A stretch of 64,000 nucleotides of DNA, taken from NCBI RefSeq assembly GCF_018771565.1, contig NZ_CP076326.1:2604001-2668000 (forward strand), read 5' to 3'. Source of the stretch: Thermoflexus hugenholtzii (lineage in GTDB: Bacteria; Chloroflexota; Anaerolineae; Thermoflexales; Thermoflexaceae). Below, one piece after another: positions 60,669 to 64,000 of the stretch (the first letter of the stretch is position 1; each line of letters starts with the position of its first letter). The notes under the pieces were generated by a model that made no database searches, was not told where the DNA came from, and saw nothing but the letters and a program-made list of their open reading frames with translations. A program made the translations under genes and the position numbers.

Positions 60669-62399
60669 TTACTCCGGCATCAGCGCGAACAGCTGCTCCA
60701 GCAGCGCCCGACGCTCCTCCGGGGTCATCGGGCGTGGACGGGCGAGATCCTCCAGGAAGGCCGTCCGCAACACCACCCCCAGATATCGCCCCTCATAGAA
60801 CACATGCCAGTCGATGAAGGTCTGGCGGACCCCGATGGGATCTACCTGGTCGAAGAACAGGTTCCCCAACCCGTAGTGGATGAACCACCCCGGCCCCACC
60901 TCAAAGGTCTGCGCGTGGTGGCCCTGGCTGCCGCTGACGATCACCGCCCCCAGATCCCGCCAGAACCGGAAGTCCTGGACCTGCTGAGGGGTCGGGGCGT
61001 AGTCGTAGAACTCCCAGTATTGGAGGGTGACGATGGGGAGCCATCCCTCCGCCCGCAGGCGACGGACGGCCTCATGGAGTTCCGGCACGCACGGGGCCGC
61101 CCCCGGCTCCGTCGGGGTGGCCCAGTCGTAATCCGGGCCCACCGGGTTGCAACCCACGAAGGCCAGGCGGTTCCCGTTGTGCTCGATCTGCAGCGGCCGC
61201 AGGGCCTCCTCCAGGTTCTCCCCACCCCCGTAATAGCGCATCCCCAGACGCCGGTAGAGGGCCAGCGTCTTCCGCAACGGCTCCTTCCCGTAGTCCGCCA
61301 GGTGGTTCCCGGTGAGCTCCACGATGTCCGTGCCGATGTAGGTCAACAGCTCCACGTAACGGGGATCGCTGCAGAACACCACCCCGCTCCGTGGCCGCGG
61401 AGGCGGACACGCTTCCCAGAACGAGACCTCGTTGCTGATGTGGGTGAGATCGGCCCCCTGCAGCCATGGAGCGATGTCCCGCGCGGGGAACAGGACCCCG
61501 TAACGCTCCATCTGAACCGCCGTGCCCCGCACCAGGGCGGTGACCCCTGTCATCGCCAGGATCGTCATCCGACCCTCATCCCGGTTCGTGAGCTCGCCCA
61601 CCGCCCGCCGGAGTTCCACCACCGGGAACCCTGGGGGAACCGCCTCCACACCGAACCCCACGGCCAGCGGATACCGCCGGGGATCCAGGCCGCGCTCCAT
61701 CGGGGAGAGGCCGTCCACCGCGATCACCTTCAGCCGGGGCTCCAGGCGGTGGAAGGGGACCAGGGCCCAGGCCGGGCGCGTCGCCCACAGGCGATCCACC
61801 AGCTCCGCCTCCGGAACCGGGATCACGACCTGGGGATCCGGAGGCCCCCACCACGCCGCAAACAGCCGCATGGTCTCCGGGGCGACGAAGAGAGGCCCAG
61901 GGAGGCTGGCCTGACCCTGCCAGCGCGCCCGCAACGCGGCGAAGGAAACCCCGTCGGTCACGGTGGGGAACGGCGCGGCCAGCGCGTAGATCCACACCCC
62001 CAGACGCCCGGGGGCGTCCGGGGAGACGGGACCGATCTCCACCCCGGAATCGCCGACCCCCCAGCGGGGATCCCGGGCGAGGCGTTGCGTGATCTCCGAC
62101 CGCACCTCCTCCGGAAGGGCCGGATGCAGACGGATCGGCCAGCGGGCCGGCGTCGGGGTCGGCGAGGGGACCGGGGAAGGCGCCCCCATAGGGGTAGGAT
62201 CCGGCGGCGCAGCGGATTCCCCCCAGGCCCCGCACCCGGCCAGGAAGACCAGCAGCAGGATCCGCCCCAAGCCCTTCTTAAGGGAAAGGATTCCGGAGGA
62301 CGTGTCATCGCGATGCGAGGAAGATGGGGACCGGACAACCCCGCCCGCGCCGACCCGGCCCCGACGGGTTGGGATCTGCGTTCGCTTCCGGTCGCTCAC
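60669..62399 (-). CDS. CapA-family lipoprotein (metallophosphatase-like)
   Basis: 576 residues from GTG 62399, which overlaps the JAMM stop as GTGA. A lipobox LLVFLAGCG follows at about residue 53, far from this start, so the real start may be a later TTG. After a TP-rich linker, an N-terminal alpha/beta region (about 90-300) precedes the CapA fold: DLTHISNEVSFWE, DIVELTGNHLADYG (G-N-H in place of the more common N-N-H), GGGENLEEALRPLQI, FVGCN and VSGSQGHHAQTFEV then FIHYGLGNLFFDQ. CapA/YwtB proteins take part in surface poly-glutamate synthesis; many are of unknown function. Confidence 0.8.
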   Translation of the reverse strand: MSDRKRTQIPTRRGRVGAGGVVRSPSSSHRDDTSSGILSLKKGLGRILLLVFLAGCGAWGESAAPPDPTPMGAPSPVPSPTPTPARWPIRLHPALPEEVRSEITQRLARDPRWGVGDSGVEIGPVSPDAPGRLGVWIYALAAPFPTVTDGVSFAALRARWQGQASLPGPLFVAPETMRLFAAWWGPPDPQVVIPVPEAELVDRLWATRPAWALVPFHRLEPRLKVIAVDGLSPMERGLDPRRYPLAVGFGVEAVPPGFPVVELRRAVGELTNRDEGRMTILAMTGVTALVRGTAVQMERYGVLFPARDIAPWLQGADLTHISNEVSFWEACPPPRPRSGVVFCSDPRYVELLTYIGTDIVELTGNHLADYGKEPLRKTLALYRRLGMRYYGGGENLEEALRPLQIEHNGNRLAFVGCNPVGPDYDWATPTEPGAAPCVPELHEAVRRLRAEGWLPIVTLQYWEFYDYAPTPQQVQDFRFWRDLGAVIVSGSQGHHAQTFEVGPGWFIHYGLGNLFFDQVDPIGVRQTFIDWHVFYEGRYLGVVLRTAFLEDLARPRPMTPEERRALLEQLFALMPE

Positions 62400-62833
62400 G
62401 GCGAGACATCCTCCACCAGCCGGATGGGGACCTCCCGCACCTGGCCGTTCACGATCCGGAAGGCCCGCAGACGCCATTCCCCCTGGACCGGGGCGGCGAT
62501 CAGGTAGACGGACTCCGGGTAATAGGCCTCGGCCACGTCGGTCGGAGAAGGGACTGGGGGGCCGTGGGGATGGGAATGATAGATCCCCACCAGCTCCCAG
62601 CCCCGGGACTCCAGCTCCTGCACCACCCGGATGAGATCCTCGGGGTGGACGCGGTAGCGGACCGGGCTGGCCAGCTCGTTGCGGACCGGATACACCCGCA
62701 GCACCCGGCGGCCCATGCCTCCGAGCAGCCCGCAGGCCTCCAGGGGCCACTCCGCCTGGACGTGGGCGAGGATGCGGCCCGCATCCGCCGGGGTCAGAAG
62801 GAGGGGTTCCGTTTCCGGATCCAGATGGCCCAT
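62396..62833 (-). CDS. JAMM/MPN+ (Mov34) metalloprotease-like protein
   Basis: 145 residues from ATG 62833 (GGGGAGGGCG upstream). The JAMM zinc motif is intact: E in WPLEACGLLGG, then H-S-H-P-H-G-P-P-V-P-S-P-T-D, the H-x-H...S-x2-D set. Free-standing JAMM proteins in bacteria cleave C-terminal extensions of ubiquitin-like sulfur carriers. The TusA-like gene overlaps it upstream (40 bases), so the two probably work together in sulfur transfer. The CapA gene follows by GTGA overlap. Confidence 0.86.
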   Translation of the reverse strand: MGHLDPETEPLLLTPADAGRILAHVQAEWPLEACGLLGGMGRRVLRVYPVRNELASPVRYRVHPEDLIRVVQELESRGWELVGIYHSHPHGPPVPSPTDVAEAYYPESVYLIAAPVQGEWRLRAFRIVNGQVREVPIRLVEDVSP

Positions 62834-63063
62834 GCGCCCTCCCCAATCGGCTCCACCCGGAGCACCTCGTCCCCCTGCACGGCCACGCTGCGGGGGACGT
62901 TGCGGGTGGCCGGCTCGTAATCCACCAGCACCCGGAGCACCTGGCCCACCTCCAGCTCCTCCAGGGCCAGGCGCGTCTTCACGTAGGTATACGGGCATAC
63001 CTCCCCCCGGATGTCCAGCTCCCGGGTCGGGCGGAGCGCCTGGACTTCCCGTTCCTCCTGCAT
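62794..63063 (-). CDS. TusA-family sulfurtransferase-like protein
   Basis: 89 residues with the TusA core RELDIRGEVCPYTYVKTRLA, where the C-P pair follows G-E-V and supplies the persulfide cysteine. The second half VGQVLRVLVDYEPATRNVPR forms the remaining sheet. It is a small sulfur carrier-type protein. Start 63063 lies behind GGAGGGG. It overlaps the JAMM gene by 40 bases. Confidence 0.87.
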   Translation of the reverse strand: MQEEREVQALRPTRELDIRGEVCPYTYVKTRLALEELEVGQVLRVLVDYEPATRNVPRSVAVQGDEVLRVEPIGEGAWAIWIRKRNPSF

Positions 63064-63327
63064 CCGATGCCCCTCCGGAGATCCAGATCCCGCTCAGCCG
63101 AGGAGCCCACCTCCGGCCCTTCGCAACCGGACCCCCTCATGTTATCCTGGACAAGGGCGATTCGGGGAATCTCTCCCTTAGGATCCGGGAAGCCCGCCCC
63201 GGGCCGTTTCCGGATCACCGGCTGAGACGGTAAAACGAGTGAAGGCCGCAGGCCGGACCCGACAGGGACGGAGCGATGCGGTCCCCCTGTCAGGATGGGG
63301 ATCCTTCCTTAGGGGGTGCGCTGCCCG

Positions 63328-64000
63328 ATGCGCGACTATCGCTATCTCACACTCGATTGTTACGGAACTTTGATCGACTGGCGGACGGGGCTTGCCGAGC
63401 ATCTCGGCGGGCTCCTGCGCCGGCATGGGGTGGACCCGGCGCCGGAGGAGCTGCTTCGGGTGTATGTGGAGGAGGAGCACCGCCTGGAGTCAGGCCCTTA
63501 CCGGCGGTATCGGGAGATCCTGATGGAGAGCGCCCGGGCGACCGCCGCCCGCTTCGGGGTTTCCCTGTCCGAGGCCGAGGCAAGGCGCTTCGCCGAGAGC
63601 CTCCCGAGCTGGCCGCCCTTCCCCGACACCGTGGACGGCCTAAAGGCGTTCCGGGTGCTGGGCTTCCGCCGGGTGATCCTCTCCAACGTGGACCGGGATC
63701 TGCTGGCGGAGACGGTGCGGCGTCACGGCCTGGAGATCGATGGCGCCATCACCGCGGAGGACACCCGCACCTACAAGCCCAACCCCCAGCATTGGCTGGC
63801 CTTCTGCGCCCGCTACGGCGCCCGCCGGGAGGAGATCCTGCACATCGCTCAGAGCCTCCTCCACGATATCCGGCCGGCCCTCCAGCTGAAGATCGACTGC
63901 GTCTGGCTGAACCGCTATCGGGAGCCGGTCCCCGAGGACGTGCGGCCCACCGAGATGTTCTACGACATGGACGCCCTGGTGGGCTGGTTGCTGACGCGAT
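63328..64000 (+). CDS. Haloacid-dehalogenase-like hydrolase (partial)
   Basis: The frame from ATG 63328 is open to the window edge (224 residues). The N-terminus RYLTLDCYGTLIDWRTGLAE has the HAD motif I with nucleophilic Asp (D-C-Y-G-T-L), as in type II haloacid dehalogenases and YcjU-like phosphatases. FRRVILSNVDRDLL is motif II and ITAEDTRTYKPNPQHW motif III, with K as catalytic lysine. Near the end is ILHIAQSLLHDIRPA, a variant of motif IV. The C-terminus is outside the window. Confidence 0.8.
   Translation, partial: MRDYRYLTLDCYGTLIDWRTGLAEHLGGLLRRHGVDPAPEELLRVYVEEEHRLESGPYRRYREILMESARATAARFGVSLSEAEARRFAESLPSWPPFPDTVDGLKAFRVLGFRRVILSNVDRDLLAETVRRHGLEIDGAITAEDTRTYKPNPQHWLAFCARYGARREEILHIAQSLLHDIRPALQLKIDCVWLNRYREPVPEDVRPTEMFYDMDALVGWLLTR

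Overview
The window is GC-rich DNA in which nearly all sequence is coding, from a bacterium that is most likely a thermophilic member of the Chloroflexota (Anaerolineae/Thermoflexus-like). This is inferred from gene content. There is a two-domain CxxC protein disulfide oxidoreductase typical of thermophiles. A Tad pilus locus has no secretin, which suggests a single-membrane envelope. Secreted proteins have Thr-Pro linkers and end in FLPLILRG. None of this identifies the species.

Layout. 1-4700: a Rieske protein end, nagA, a DNA methyltransferase, a HAD phosphatase, a glycosyltransferase, a small antitoxin-like gene and hpt. 4760-8178: mutS2 and a threonine dehydratase. 8179-9394: REP-like palindromic repeats surrounding vapB and a broken vapC, with a 151-bp direct duplication on either side. 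9395-12937: an orphan ABC-2 permease, a pyridoxamine-oxidase-like protein, tRNA-Leu(TAA), a membrane protein and an epimerase. 13007-15667: a niacin salvage operon (nicotinamidase, NiaR, NiaP-like transporter) behind a strong promoter overlapped by three 10-bp inverted repeats spaced exactly 12 bp apart. 15723-22797: a DCC protein, a 1342-residue modular amidase, a WecA/TagO-type transferase, an SH3 protein, a DUF1801 protein and hpf.

22766-40422 is dominated by a Tad/Flp pilus locus. The minus strand carries comF, tadC, tadB, tadA/cpaF, cpaE, cpaB, an LPXTG protein, a kelch/DUF11 adhesin-like protein, a TadG-like protein and two TadE-like proteins. The divergent plus-strand operon carries TadE, a VWA-domain TadG, a TadE with a long Thr-Pro stalk and a CARDB protein. 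Neither an Flp pilin, a prepilin peptidase nor a secretin is present in the window.

40478-42890: a REP unit, a DUF348-G5-propeller lipoprotein, a tandem array of three 126-bp REP composites and a DUF2283 gene remnant. 42892-48955: plsC-prfA-rnc, tRNA-Gly(CCC), DUF2892, the disulfide oxidoreductase, tmRNA and an RsmC-like methyltransferase. 48975-54542: der, a nitrilase homologue lacking its catalytic Cys, a CDP-alcohol phosphatidyltransferase, and an ABC ATPase followed by a permease fused to a SpoIIM domain. 54549-64000: a lipoprotein, an ECF vitamin/ion transporter (EcfAA-S-T), an aminotransferase, a CapA-like lipoprotein with JAMM and TusA-like partners, and a partial HAD hydrolase.

Three unrelated palindrome families in the intergenic regions share GTAGG/CCTAC-type ends, which resembles the GTAG mark of REP sequences mobilised by RAYT transposases. 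No RAYT gene is visible here.
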